A stretch of 64,000 nt of DNA from Elusimicrobiales bacterium (GTDB lineage Bacteria; Elusimicrobiota; Elusimicrobia; Elusimicrobiales; UBA9959). Position 1 is the first letter of the stretch, and each line of letters opens with the position of its first letter. This document shows, piece after piece, positions 17,417-25,222 of the stretch. The stretch is taken from contig JAQTOU010000001.1 in the NCBI GenBank assembly GCA_028713125.1, forward strand, positions 671,032-735,031. The letters are read 5' to 3'. Below the pieces are notes generated by a model. That model was not told the origin of the DNA, did not search any database, and saw nothing but the letters and a program-made list of their open reading frames with translations. The translations under genes and the position numbers were made by a program.

Positions 17417-18979
17417 TCAGATCTTCCCGCCGGCCAGAAGGCCCTTTGCCAGGAGGCTTAACATGCCCTGGCCTTTTTTGTACGGCTCGCCTTTCAACAA
17501 AAGCTGCTCGACTTTAAGTTCCAGAAGCTCGCCCGGCTTCATCGCAAGCGGATCGCGGTTCAGGATCACCATGTCGGCCACTTTGCCGGCCTCGAGGCTG
17601 CCGCGCTCTTTCTCGTCGAAAGAAGTCCAGGCCGCGTTATAGGTGAATATTTTCAGGGCCTCCTGGATTGTCAGGGACTGCCCCGGAACATAATGGTTGC
17701 AGGCGGCGCGGATGCCGGCGATAGGGTCGGGGAGGGTGCAGGGGGCGTCCGAGCTGCCGCTAAGGACTATACCCATATCCGTCATTTTTCGCAAGGGCGA
17801 GATCTCCCCCGCCCGGTCGCCCAGGATAGACCGGACATAGTCAAGCGGTTCCAGGTCCCAGTCGAGGAAAGCCGGCTGGAACGGTATATGGATGCCGAGC
17901 GAGGCGCATTTCCGCAGCCCCTCTTCGGTAGGAAGACAGGCGTGGATGATGCCGTGGCGATGGTCCGGCCTGGGGCGGTCCCTGAGCGCCGCTTCTATCG
18001 CCATCACGGCCTGGTCGAAGGCCGCGTCGCCTATAGCGTGCATCTCTATCTGCAAGCCTTCGCGGTTGGCCTGTTTCGTGAATTTCACGACCTCTTCATC
18101 GGTGTAAAATAGAACTCCGCGGTTTCCCGGGTTATTTGAATACGGCAGCCGCAGCGCCGCGTCCTGGCTGCCCATGCCGCCGTCAAGCGCCGTCGCGAAA
18201 CAGCCGCCAACGCGGGGCAGCTTCCGCCTTCTGACCTTGTCCAGGTCCATGGTCTGGAAGAAGAGCCGGGTCTGAAAGCCGGTATTGAGCCCCCGGCCGA
18301 GGATCGTCTCCAGCGTCACGTCCAGGTCAAATGGAAAACCGACTCCGGAGGCGGTATGCATCAGGCCGATGCCCTTGGCCGCCATCTCGTCCACCGCGGA
18401 AAGCATGTTCTTAAGCGTCCGGGGCAGGGAGATCTTTTTAGTGACGAAATCAGTTACGGCAAAAAAGGCCTCCTGGTTCATTTCCCCCGTCTCCGGGTGG
18501 AAGCCCCTGAGGGTTTTCACTTTGGCGGGGAGCATCTCTATCAGCCTGCTGTTCAGTATGCAGGCGTGGCCGTCGTACTTGACCAGGAACAGCGGCCGCT
18601 CCGGGCAGGCGCGGTCGAGTTCGCTTCTCGAGATCAGCCTGCGCTCGGCGACGCAATGCGGCGAAGCTCCGAAGCCCATCAGGAGCTTGTCGCCGCTTGC
18701 GCGCGCAAATTCCTTTATCCGCTCGCCCAGCTCCGGCAGGCTCTTCGCGCGGCGCACGTCCATCCCGGCGTTAAAAAGTGCGTAAGAGGCGAAATGCAGG
18801 TGGGTGTCCCCGAAGCAGGGAAGCAGCGCCCGCGCCCCGAGGGCCTCCGTCCGGGCGCCGCGGTACGCGGCCGGCAGTTCGTCACCGGCATAAAGTATCC
18901 GCCCCTTGTCCTCTACGAGGTATTTGTGAACCCGGTTTTCCCTGTCGCAGGAAATTATAGCGCCGCTGTAAATTTTCAT
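17417..18979 (-). CDS. YtcJ-type metal-dependent amidohydrolase
   Basis: 520 aa, amidohydrolase superfamily (Amidohydro_3). Metal-ligand motifs are visible in order: GDTHLHFASYALF (about residue 57), MHAIGDAAF (about 315), HRHGIIHACLP (about 342) and SGSSDAPC (about 410). The C-terminal composite beta sandwich contains ERGSLEAGKVADMVILNRDP. Substrate is unknown; relatives hydrolyse cyclic amides and formamides. As the first gene of the molybdenum hydroxylase operon it probably acts on the same compound or its product. A -10-like TATAAC lies upstream at about 18993-18998. Confidence 0.88.
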   Translation of the reverse strand: MKIYSGAIISCDRENRVHKYLVEDKGRILYAGDELPAAYRGARTEALGARALLPCFGDTHLHFASYALFNAGMDVRRAKSLPELGERIKEFARASGDKLLMGFGASPHCVAERRLISRSELDRACPERPLFLVKYDGHACILNSRLIEMLPAKVKTLRGFHPETGEMNQEAFFAVTDFVTKKISLPRTLKNMLSAVDEMAAKGIGLMHTASGVGFPFDLDVTLETILGRGLNTGFQTRLFFQTMDLDKVRRRKLPRVGGCFATALDGGMGSQDAALRLPYSNNPGNRGVLFYTDEEVVKFTKQANREGLQIEMHAIGDAAFDQAVMAIEAALRDRPRPDHRHGIIHACLPTEEGLRKCASLGIHIPFQPAFLDWDLEPLDYVRSILGDRAGEISPLRKMTDMGIVLSGSSDAPCTLPDPIAGIRAACNHYVPGQSLTIQEALKIFTYNAAWTSFDEKERGSLEAGKVADMVILNRDPLAMKPGELLELKVEQLLLKGEPYKKGQGMLSLLAKGLLAGGKI

Positions 18980-19117
18980 TTATGAATATCGTTATACCGC
19001 GAACCTGTTTTCCCCTGCTTAACTTTATCAGTTTTAAAGCCCCGTTTCCAAGCGGGTGACACAATAAATGCGGATATGATAAGATTATTAAGAACCGCGA
19101 TGTTAGGGGAGAGCTAA

Positions 19118-19528
19118 ATGTCTAAAATATTAATAGTAGAAGATGAAAAATCCGTGCTGGAGATGCTCAAGACCTGCCTGGAAAGGCAGGGCTATATGGT
19201 CATTCCGGCCGAAACAGGCGCTGTCGCCCTGAAATGGATCAAAGAAGTAAAACTTGACCTGGCCATAATCGACCTCGGTTTACCCGACATAAACGGTATC
19301 GAAGTCTGCAAGGCCCTGAAGGGAAATCCGCAGACCAAGAGCACGCCCATCATGATCCTTACCGGCAACCTCACCAACGAGGCGAAGATCGCGGGCAACC
19401 TCGAAGCCAACGCCGACCTTTTCCTGAACAAGCCGATAGAACTCACCGACCTGAGGACGGCGGTAGGCACGATGCTGGCGAACGGGGAAAAGAAAAAACT
19501 CCTTCTCCGCAGCGTCTACAAGAACTGA
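19118..19528 (+). CDS. Single-domain response regulator (CheY-like)
   Basis: 136 aa, receiver domain only. The acidic pocket (VEDE), phospho-acceptor aspartate in AIIDLGLPD, the switch threonine (ILTGN) and the conserved lysine (FLNKPIE) are all present, so it should be phosphorylatable. A basic tail (KKKLLLRSVYKN) follows the fold. A good ribosome site (AGGGGAGAG) precedes the ATG. No histidine kinase gene is nearby, so the partner is elsewhere in the genome. Confidence 0.93.
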   Translation: MSKILIVEDEKSVLEMLKTCLERQGYMVIPAETGAVALKWIKEVKLDLAIIDLGLPDINGIEVCKALKGNPQTKSTPIMILTGNLTNEAKIAGNLEANADLFLNKPIELTDLRTAVGTMLANGEKKKLLLRSVYKN

Positions 19529-19567
19529 CTTCCGCGGGATCTCGGCGAGGGCTGAACAATGAAAAAG

Positions 19568-19592
19568 GCCGGGTTTCCCCCCGGCTTTTTTT
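19568..19592 (+). terminator. Rho-independent terminator after response regulator
   Basis: Stem GCCGGG/CCCGGC with a six-base loop followed by seven T, 40 bp after the stop codon at 19528. A-rich sequence on the other side could give weak termination in the opposite direction. Confidence 0.85.
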
Positions 19593-19629
19593 GCGCGCCG
19601 CGGATCATCGGGCGGCAGCGATCCCCACG

Positions 19630-19827
19630 TTATTTTTTATTCCTGAATTTAGAGGAAATGAACTCCCAGGCAGGTTCGCGCAGGAAAGCGAGCAGCCCGC
19701 CCACCGCGCCGCCGATGACCGCTTTGTAGCTGAAATCTATCGGCAGACGCCTGACGACGCGCATCGCGACGGCAAAAGCCGCCCCGTAAAAGACCATCTC
19801 CAAGATCGGCCGCCTGCTTTTCCACAT
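19630..19827 (-). CDS. Small membrane protein of unknown function
   Basis: 65 aa, MWKSRRPILEMVFYGAAFAV onward, with two hydrophobic stretches (about residues 10-24 and 35-48) and a basic C-terminus (SSKFRNKK). Not recognised. A GGGAGA ribosome site 5 bases before the ATG and its position 26 bp after the HD-domain gene on the same strand support it as a real gene at the end of that unit. Confidence 0.6.
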   Translation of the reverse strand: MWKSRRPILEMVFYGAAFAVAMRVVRRLPIDFSYKAVIGGAVGGLLAFLREPAWEFISSKFRNKK

Positions 19828-19853
19828 ATACTTCTCCCGGGGCTTATATTCCT

Positions 19854-20744
19854 TTATCTTGAGCGTCGGAGATAGGCCCTGTATTTCTCCGGGTGGTTTA
19901 GAACGGTGTCCTTGAGGTAAGCCAGCTGCTTTCCCATAGCTTCACGGTACAGGTCCCTGTTGATCCGGTATCTTTTCCTGAAATGCACTTTCGCGTTCCC
20001 GGCCGCATCACCGAGCGTGACCGCGAGGCGCTTGTCTATGAATCTGGCGAAATCCACGGTTTTGCGCAGCAGCTCCAGTTCCGAGGAATAGCCTTTTACC
20101 TGGCCCTCATTGAACTCACGGTAAAGGAACAGCAGCCGTTCCAGGTAGCACCTGGACGCCATCTGCCCCAGCAGGTCTGAAGTCCCGAGCATGAACCCGG
20201 CTTTCTTTTCTTCTGGACCCGAAAAGCGGATCTTCTCCACCGGCAGCGCCATATCGGTGCACAGGATCATATTGACCGCCGACCGGGCGTCCTTTGAGGG
20301 AAAACCGTTCTTCCTGAAATAAGCCTTTAAGAAATGGATACTGCGGTCCACATGGGTGAGGGTATACTTCGCCCCGGTGCCGGAAACATCCTGAACGCTC
20401 TTGATGAAGCCGGCGTCATGGAAAATAGCGGCGATAAGCCCCAGCTTCGCCAGGCGGACGGGCATTTTTTTATGGGCGATGTTATGGCCGTCTATAAGCC
20501 TGGCCATGGCCAGCAGGGCGTCCGTGACATGCATCTTGTCGTGATAGTGCGTATTGCAGGCGTGAAAGCCCGGGTATTTCCCGCTGTACAGGCGGAGGAA
20601 ATCGGCAAAGACTTTACGTACTTCCCCGAACTCCCCGACCGGGTAGGAATTTATAAAGATATTCTTTACTTCTTCCAGGACCGCCTGCGGGCTGAACATA
20701 TCCACAAGCTGCGAGAACTGGACTTCATCCGGTTTTTTCCCCAT
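19854..20744 (-). CDS. HD-domain phosphohydrolase, cyclic-nucleotide-phosphodiesterase-like
   Basis: 296 aa. The metal-binding HD signature appears as NTHYHDKMHVTDALLAMARL (about residues 64-83) and GLIAAIFHDAGF (about 102-113), close to the HN-x2-H-x2-D and HD motifs of class I cyclic nucleotide phosphodiesterases. Downstream, ILCTDM supplies a further possible aspartate ligand. Function is otherwise unknown; hydrolysis of a cyclic nucleotide is a reasonable but unproven guess. The -10 box ends only 8 bp before the ATG with no ribosome site, so the mRNA may be almost leaderless. Confidence 0.78.
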   Translation of the reverse strand: MGKKPDEVQFSQLVDMFSPQAVLEEVKNIFINSYPVGEFGEVRKVFADFLRLYSGKYPGFHACNTHYHDKMHVTDALLAMARLIDGHNIAHKKMPVRLAKLGLIAAIFHDAGFIKSVQDVSGTGAKYTLTHVDRSIHFLKAYFRKNGFPSKDARSAVNMILCTDMALPVEKIRFSGPEEKKAGFMLGTSDLLGQMASRCYLERLLFLYREFNEGQVKGYSSELELLRKTVDFARFIDKRLAVTLGDAAGNAKVHFRKRYRINRDLYREAMGKQLAYLKDTVLNHPEKYRAYLRRSR

Positions 20745-20752
20745 GTACTGAT

Positions 20753-20780
20753 TTTATAGTATTTGCCCCGAAGACATCAA
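20753..20780 (-). promoter_or_regulatory. Promoter of HD-domain gene, near-leaderless
   Basis: Minus strand: -35 TTGATG, 16-bp spacer, -10 TATAAA (20753-20758). Only 8 bases separate the -10 box from the ATG at 20744. Confidence 0.55.
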
Positions 20781-21202
20781 TCAGCGCCGCCTTCCTTTGG
20801 TTTCTTATTCACCTGCCATGGCCTCGCGCCGGTTTCTCCGCCCCCGGCAGCCCCGAGCGCCGACAGCACGACTTCCCTTATGACTTCCAGCTCGAAAGGC
20901 TTCGTCATATAGCTTATCGCGCCCATTTTCATTGCCCTTTCCGCCATTTCCAGTTCCTCGTTCCCGGTGAGCATGATAAACAGCGGCGCGTCCCTCGCTT
21001 CTTTATAGGCAAGAAGCACCTCTAGGCCGCCCAGCACGGGCATATTCAGGTCCAGCAGCACCAGGTCCGGGCGCTCCGTCTCGATCAGGCGCAGAGCGGC
21101 GCCCCCGTCCTCCGCCAAAAGAACCAGGCAGTCGGGAAAGATCCGCATGATGGTCGTCCTGATGCTTATCTCATCATCGGCTATAAGTATCTTATGTCTC
21201 AT
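20777..21202 (-). CDS. Single-domain response regulator
   Basis: 141 aa, receiver domain with IADDE acidic pocket, LLDLNMPV phospho-acceptor aspartate, MLTGNEE and YMTKPFE. The last 20 residues are a Gly/Ala-rich, then charged, tail with no output domain. It lies immediately upstream of the HD gene promoter on the same strand, so the two may be functionally linked. A kinase is not encoded nearby. Confidence 0.93.
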   Translation of the reverse strand: MRHKILIADDEISIRTTIMRIFPDCLVLLAEDGGAALRLIETERPDLVLLDLNMPVLGGLEVLLAYKEARDAPLFIMLTGNEELEMAERAMKMGAISYMTKPFELEVIREVVLSALGAAGGGETGARPWQVNKKPKEGGAD

Positions 21203-21347
21203 ACTCTTTTCGCCAGAGCTTCCCTATTCCAGTTAGATAAACACCGCCATTTTTATGAAGCGCCTAACTCCTGCCTTACTTATAGTATGCTCCAGGCACC
21301 TTTAGCAAACTTCCTGAAATGTTCAGAATATTCTCAAATTTATTTAC

Positions 21348-21376
21348 AAAAAAAGGCCCCGCATTATTGCAGGGCC
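21348..21376 (-). terminator. Rho-independent terminator
   Basis: On the minus strand, stem GGCCCTGC/GCGGGGCC (one G-T pair), loop AATAAT, followed by seven T. It ends the response regulator gene 21431-21814. The rest of the A+T-rich gap 21203-21347 shows no convincing feature. Confidence 0.85.
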
Positions 21377-21430
21377 CTAAAGTATAGACTCTGGACCTGG
21401 AACGGAAGAAGGACTGCAGGCAATCCCGGC

Positions 21431-21814
21431 CTAAAGCGGCTTGAAGCTCCGCTTAAGTATCCCGGCTACCCTTTCGAGTAGCTCCTCAGGGAGGAAAGGC
21501 TTGAGAACATAATCCTCCGCCCCTGCTTCCAGGCCCGCGACCTTGTTATCCACAGACTTTGCCTCTCCGGAAACGATTATTATCGGGATATGCCTGACCT
21601 TGGGCGTTTCTTTGATCTGGCGGCAAACGTCGATGCCATTGCCGTCCGGCAGAACTACGTCAAGCAGCACAATATCGGGGAGTTCCTTCAGGCAAGCCTC
21701 CATCCCGGACGAGGCCGTCGGGGCCAGAATAACGCTGTAATGCTCGGACGTAAAGATCCTCTGCATTACTTTCCCGAATGTCGGGTCGTCCTCTATTATA
21801 AGAACCTTGACCAT
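21431..21814 (-). CDS. Single-domain response regulator
   Basis: 127 aa from the ATG at 21814, chosen because GGGAGGGAGAAAC lies just before it and the extended -10 promoter (21849-21857) lies inside the longer reading frame that reaches 21862. Receiver motifs: IIEDDP, LLDVVLPDG, IVSGEA (Ser in place of the usual Thr) and YVLKPFLPEEL. No output domain. Flanked by a terminator downstream and a hairpin-plus-promoter cassette upstream. Confidence 0.92.
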   Translation of the reverse strand: MVKVLIIEDDPTFGKVMQRIFTSEHYSVILAPTASSGMEACLKELPDIVLLDVVLPDGNGIDVCRQIKETPKVRHIPIIIVSGEAKSVDNKVAGLEAGAEDYVLKPFLPEELLERVAGILKRSFKPL

Positions 21815-21848
21815 TATAAGTTTCTCCCTCCCGGGCCGGATACTCTTT

Positions 21849-21857
21849 AATATACCA
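21849..21857 (-). promoter_or_regulatory. Extended -10 promoter (TTGTTTGGTATATT)
   Basis: TGG-TATATT on the minus strand, about 35 bp before the response regulator ATG. It is preceded by a T-run (CTTTTTG) and a G+C-rich stretch at the end of the pilin-like gene, the same cassette found at 25097 and 25754. Confidence 0.65.
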
Positions 21858-21904
21858 AACAAAAAGGCCCAGGCGGAACCCCGGGGCGGCCGTCTAAAAG
21901 GCGT

Positions 21905-22345
21905 TCAATGCTTGTACCACGGGCGCCTGAGCTTGGTATCGACCCCGGAACAACCAAGAACCAAAGTCCCGGTCCTCGGGTCATAAAGCCATTTCCCCTC
22001 GTCTCCGCTGTAAGTAAAAGTGCTTGCGCTGAAACCTTCCAGACCGCCGGCGGGGCGCAATTCTACTTCCGAGATGCGGCCGTGCCGGTGCACCTTTAAA
22101 TTTTCATCGCCGTCATAACAATAAAGTTTCAGCTCGGGCAAGGCTATTTCAGACAGGTCGGCAGGGGGCCTGCCATGGTCCTTTGTATAGCGCTCTATGC
22201 CGGCCCTCAAGCCCTGTATGGCGCCCAAAGCTTCCGCGTCCGCGGAAAGCATCCGCAGCATCCGCAGCCGCGGCCAGAATATCGCCCAAAGCAAAGCCAG
22301 GCAGCAGCTTATGGCTATAAAAGTGGAGAGCCTGGGGCGCGTCAT
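21905..22345 (-). CDS. Pilin-like membrane-anchored protein without prepilin cleavage site
   Basis: 146 aa. One N-terminal membrane helix (about residues 7-24) is followed by an amphipathic helix and a C-terminal beta region ending GKWLYDPRTGTLVLGCSGVD and PWYKH. The end matches the pilin tails at 41505 and 22448 (W-x-C-x-(H/G)-x-D ... W/Y). There is no G-F-T-L-I-E motif, so it should not be processed by prepilin peptidase. It shares YTKDHGRPPADLSEIALPEL with the paralogue at 24604. Function unknown; probably a diverged pseudopilin or a pilin-derived inner-membrane protein. Confidence 0.78.
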   Translation of the reverse strand: MTRPRLSTFIAISCCLALLWAIFWPRLRMLRMLSADAEALGAIQGLRAGIERYTKDHGRPPADLSEIALPELKLYCYDGDENLKVHRHGRISEVELRPAGGLEGFSASTFTYSGDEGKWLYDPRTGTLVLGCSGVDTKLRRPWYKH

Positions 22346-22447
22346 AATGATATTCCGGTTTTTCGACCTGCCCGGATACTACCTATGCTACAATATTTTT
22401 TCTTTAGGTTAACGCTTCAAAGTCCGGGTCAGGGGGAAGGGAATTCA

Positions 22448-23353
22448 ATGAACTGGTTTATCGTTCCTTTCAGGCGCTTCGCTGATTTTTCGGGCAGGTC
22501 GGCGCCCGCTGAATTCTGGCCTTTCGCGGCGGCGAACGCTGTTATTCTTTGCGGCCTCGCCGCTCTCGACCACGCCATTTACGGGCGGAACGCTTACAAG
22601 ATCTCCGTTATCTATTTCCTTTTGACGCTTATCCCCTTATTCTCGCTCATGCTGCGCCGGCTGCGCGACGCGGGCCGCAGCGAGTATTTTATCTTCCTCC
22701 TTGTAACGGGCTTCCCCGGATTGGGAATACTGCTTTTGCTGATGACGGGTGACAGCATACCCGCCGCGCCCGCCGTGCCCCCCCCGCCCGCGCCCGAGTC
22801 GGCGGGCTTAAACCTGACCAAGACAGCGGCGGCGCTTTTCTGTTATTCGGTCGCTTTATACTGGCTCTACGGCCTTGGCCAGGAGCTTGCGCGCTGCGGC
22901 AGCCCAGCCTGGATACAGCTCGGTTTGATGGCCGCCCCGCCGATCTACCTGCTTACGCGGCTTTACACTAAAAGGCATCTCCCCTGGCCCGCCGGCAGCG
23001 GAGCGGTACTTACGCTTTGCGTCTCGGGGATACTGCTTATCGCGATGACCTACCCGTATTTCAGCGGCCTCCTGCGCAAGTCGACGGCGGCCGCCACTAT
23101 CGCCAGGCTTACGACGATGCGCGAGACTCTCCGTAAGAATACGGACCCGGGCATTCCGGTCGACCTAAAAACCGCTATGCCGGCGCCGCGGGAGCTAAAG
23201 CTTCCGCTGTCCGGGCATCCCCCGAACGCGGAGATCCGGGTCGCCACTTTCACGGATATACAGGATAGCGGCCGCTGGCTTTATGACGGCAAAAATATAT
23301 ACATAGACTGCACGCATATGGACCCGAAAGGAATTCCCTGGAGTTCCTACTGA
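22448..23353 (+). CDS. DUF805 membrane protein fused to a pilin-like C-terminal domain
   Basis: 301 aa from the ATG at 22448; the reading frame is open further upstream, but AGGGGGAAGGG precedes this ATG. Residues about 1-105 match DUF805 (FSGRSAPAEFWPFAAAN, FSLMLRRLRDAGRS) with four helices. A Pro-rich linker (about 107-118) and two or three more helices follow. The last helix (about 193-212) leads into LRKSTAAATIARLTTMRETLR and a tail GRWLYDGKNIYIDCTHMDPKG, the same arrangement as the pilin at 41505. This fuses a DUF805 module to a pilin-like domain. Function is unknown. Confidence 0.82.
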   Translation: MNWFIVPFRRFADFSGRSAPAEFWPFAAANAVILCGLAALDHAIYGRNAYKISVIYFLLTLIPLFSLMLRRLRDAGRSEYFIFLLVTGFPGLGILLLLMTGDSIPAAPAVPPPPAPESAGLNLTKTAAALFCYSVALYWLYGLGQELARCGSPAWIQLGLMAAPPIYLLTRLYTKRHLPWPAGSGAVLTLCVSGILLIAMTYPYFSGLLRKSTAAATIARLTTMRETLRKNTDPGIPVDLKTAMPAPRELKLPLSGHPPNAEIRVATFTDIQDSGRWLYDGKNIYIDCTHMDPKGIPWSSY

Positions 23354-23404
23354 GGCGAAGGCGTAAAACCGTTCCGACCCGGCCCGAATGACCGCCCGGG
23401 GAAA

Positions 23405-23438
23405 AGAAAGCGCCCGGGGCTGTCCCCGGGCGCTTTCT
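23405..23438. terminator. Very strong bidirectional terminator hairpin
   Basis: Perfect 15-bp stem (AGAAAGCGCCCGGGG and its complement) with a CTGT loop, between the convergent DUF805-pilin and EF-hand hydrolase genes. Confidence 0.9.
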
Positions 23439-23480
23439 TATACGCGCGAAATACCGCACGGAGTATTCCCCGCGCCGGAC

Positions 23481-24560
23481 CTATTTCCAGTAGGAATCCA
23501 GTTCGCTCCCCATTTCAGCCAGGGCCTGCCGGTCCGCCTGGCGATAAACTATATCGTAAAAATCGCTCCGTTTATCCAGCGCATGCCCCAAGCCGTCAAA
23601 AAAATGGAATTTGAGGTCCGTCTTTTTCCAGACCAGATTGTTGATCAGCTGTATCGCCCTGGCATTGTAGGCCGGGGCCTGGTTATCAAGCTCGCCCTGG
23701 AAAAAAGCGATGCCGAATTTGGCGTCTTTTATTATTGCCGCCGGCTTTTTATACAGGGCTTCCTGCCTGCGGTATTCCGGCAGGGACGGGGCATCTAAGA
23801 GTATATTGCTGAAATTTGCGCCCATGAACTCGGAGCGCTCCAGCGACCCGTTCTTGTTCAGGTCGATGACGGCGAGCTGGGCCTTCAGGTTTTTCGCCGA
23901 AGGGTCGCTCCCCTCCAATTCTTCCCGGCTTAACGCCCCGTTCCTGTCCAGGTCCAGAGCTTCGAAGACGTGAAGGGACCGGTAAACGGCCTGTTCGAAC
24001 AGCGAGACGTCCATGGCTTGCGCGGTGAAACCTATCAGGGCCACGCCGGCGATCGCCGGCTCTTTATCGGCTACCTGCAAAGCGACCTGCGTCCCCTCGC
24101 TATGCCCGAGCAGGTAGACGCGGGCTTTCGGGAAAGTCCCGGAAGCGAATTTAGCGAAAGAGGCCGCATCCTCGACGAAATACTTCAAAGGGTTTTCGGT
24201 AAATTTTTTAAAGCCCGCCGATTTGACGAAAGAGGGATCTTTTTCCGCCGTCTTTTTCCACTGGTAGGACCTTTTATTGTACCGGACGACCGCGAAGCCA
24301 TTTTTCACCAAGGCGCTCGAGACATCCACGAAAAAGAGGTTCTTCGTCCCCGGGGCGGAGGCGGCGCTCAGGTCCTCGTCCATATCATGCCCCCCGGACC
24401 CGTGGATAAGGACTACCACCCGGGAGACGTCCTTTATTTCCGGATAGTCTATGGTATATTCCAGCCCGTACCCGTCGAAACTTTTCAGAACGGAGGCGGC
24501 CCGCGCGCCAGAACAATCCGAGATGAGGCTTATAAGAAAAAACACTATAGCTTTATTCAT
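23481..24560 (-). CDS. Secreted alpha/beta hydrolase with two EF-hand calcium loops in the lid
   Basis: 359 aa from the ATG at 24560, which begins a good signal peptide (NKAIVFFLISLISDCSGARA). Alpha/beta-hydrolase core: oxyanion region VVVLIHGSGGHD, nucleophile elbow GHSEGTQ, acid in GELDNQAP and histidine in DGLGHAL. Between nucleophile and acid is an insertion with two complete EF-hand loops, DLDRNGALSREE and DLNKNGSLERSE, each with all calcium ligands, including the final Glu. It probably is a periplasmic or secreted esterase/peptidase regulated or stabilised by Ca2+. It follows the pilin-like gene at 24604 by 43 bp. Confidence 0.87.
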   Translation of the reverse strand: MNKAIVFFLISLISDCSGARAASVLKSFDGYGLEYTIDYPEIKDVSRVVVLIHGSGGHDMDEDLSAASAPGTKNLFFVDVSSALVKNGFAVVRYNKRSYQWKKTAEKDPSFVKSAGFKKFTENPLKYFVEDAASFAKFASGTFPKARVYLLGHSEGTQVALQVADKEPAIAGVALIGFTAQAMDVSLFEQAVYRSLHVFEALDLDRNGALSREELEGSDPSAKNLKAQLAVIDLNKNGSLERSEFMGANFSNILLDAPSLPEYRRQEALYKKPAAIIKDAKFGIAFFQGELDNQAPAYNARAIQLINNLVWKKTDLKFHFFDGLGHALDKRSDFYDIVYRQADRQALAEMGSELDSYWK

Positions 24561-24603
24561 AAGTTTACGGCCTTTTACCGGCAAGGACCGGATTCTCAGT
24601 TTA

Positions 24604-25047
24604 TCAATACCTGTACCAGGGTTGCCCATCATGCGTAAACGTCCCGTAGCAGCCGAGCGCCACGGCGCCCGTCAGAGGATCGTAGAGCCACTTCCCGTCG
24701 ACTCCGGAATAGGTGGAAGTGCTTGCGCTCAAGGCTTCCAAGCCGCCGTTAGGCCGCAGTTCTACCTGGGTAATACGGCTATGGCGGTGAAGTTCCCGGA
24801 AATTCCTGCTATCGCGAGAAAAGATCTTCAGTTCCGGCAGGACGATCTCCGAAAGGTCGGCCGGCGGCTTGCCATGTTCCTTCGTGTATTTCAGCACATC
24901 AGCCCGCAGGGCCTTTATAGCATGCACCGTCTTAGTGTCGCTTTGAAGCAGCATGAGCAGAAGTATCTGGGGCCATACCATAGCCGCGAACAGCGCCAGG
25001 CAGAACGCGCCTATCAGGTAAGATCTTTTTATTTTTCCCCTGGACAT
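24604..25047 (-). CDS. Pilin-like membrane-anchored protein, paralogue of the one at 21905
   Basis: 147 aa from the ATG at 25047 (ribosome site GGAGG; the open frame upstream contains the promoter). One N-terminal membrane helix (about 9-30), then YTKEHGKPPADLSEIVLPEL and the tail VDGKWLYDPLTGAVALGCYG ... PWYRY. Nearly the same layout as the protein at 21905. It lacks a G-F-T-L-I-E prepilin signal. It starts a short operon with the EF-hand hydrolase. Confidence 0.8.
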   Translation of the reverse strand: MSRGKIKRSYLIGAFCLALFAAMVWPQILLLMLLQSDTKTVHAIKALRADVLKYTKEHGKPPADLSEIVLPELKIFSRDSRNFRELHRHSRITQVELRPNGGLEALSASTSTYSGVDGKWLYDPLTGAVALGCYGTFTHDGQPWYRY

Positions 25048-25096
25048 AATAGCTGGCGGCCTCCAAAGCTGCCGATAACAGTAAAGAGCCTGCTCA

Positions 25097-25105
25097 ACTA
25101 TACCA
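25097..25105 (-). promoter_or_regulatory. Extended -10 promoter (TTGTTTGGTATAGTT)
   Basis: TGG-TATAGT on the minus strand, 50 bp before the pilin-like ATG at 25047. Its upstream edge is the T-run of the terminator hairpin at 25114-25137, so terminator and promoter overlap. Confidence 0.65.
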
Positions 25106-25137
25106 AACAAAATGGCCCCGGCAGAATACCCGGGGCC
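25106..25137 (-). terminator. Terminator hairpin abutting a promoter
   Basis: On the minus strand, stem GGCCCCGG/CCGGGGCC (25114-25121 with 25130-25137) followed by ATTTTGTTT. It would end the transcript of the gene 25223-25711. Confidence 0.75.
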
Positions 25138-25222
25138 TTCAAATATTTTTTACTCTCCAACGGAACACAGCAGGAAACGATTTAACCATTACAAGAGATC
25201 TCCGGCCAGCTTAAAGGGGGGC

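Noticed and set aside
21194..21481. Plus-strand 95-codon open frame between two response regulators
   Set aside because: Runs through a terminator hairpin and into the 3' end of the gene on the other strand; no ribosome site or recognisable domain.
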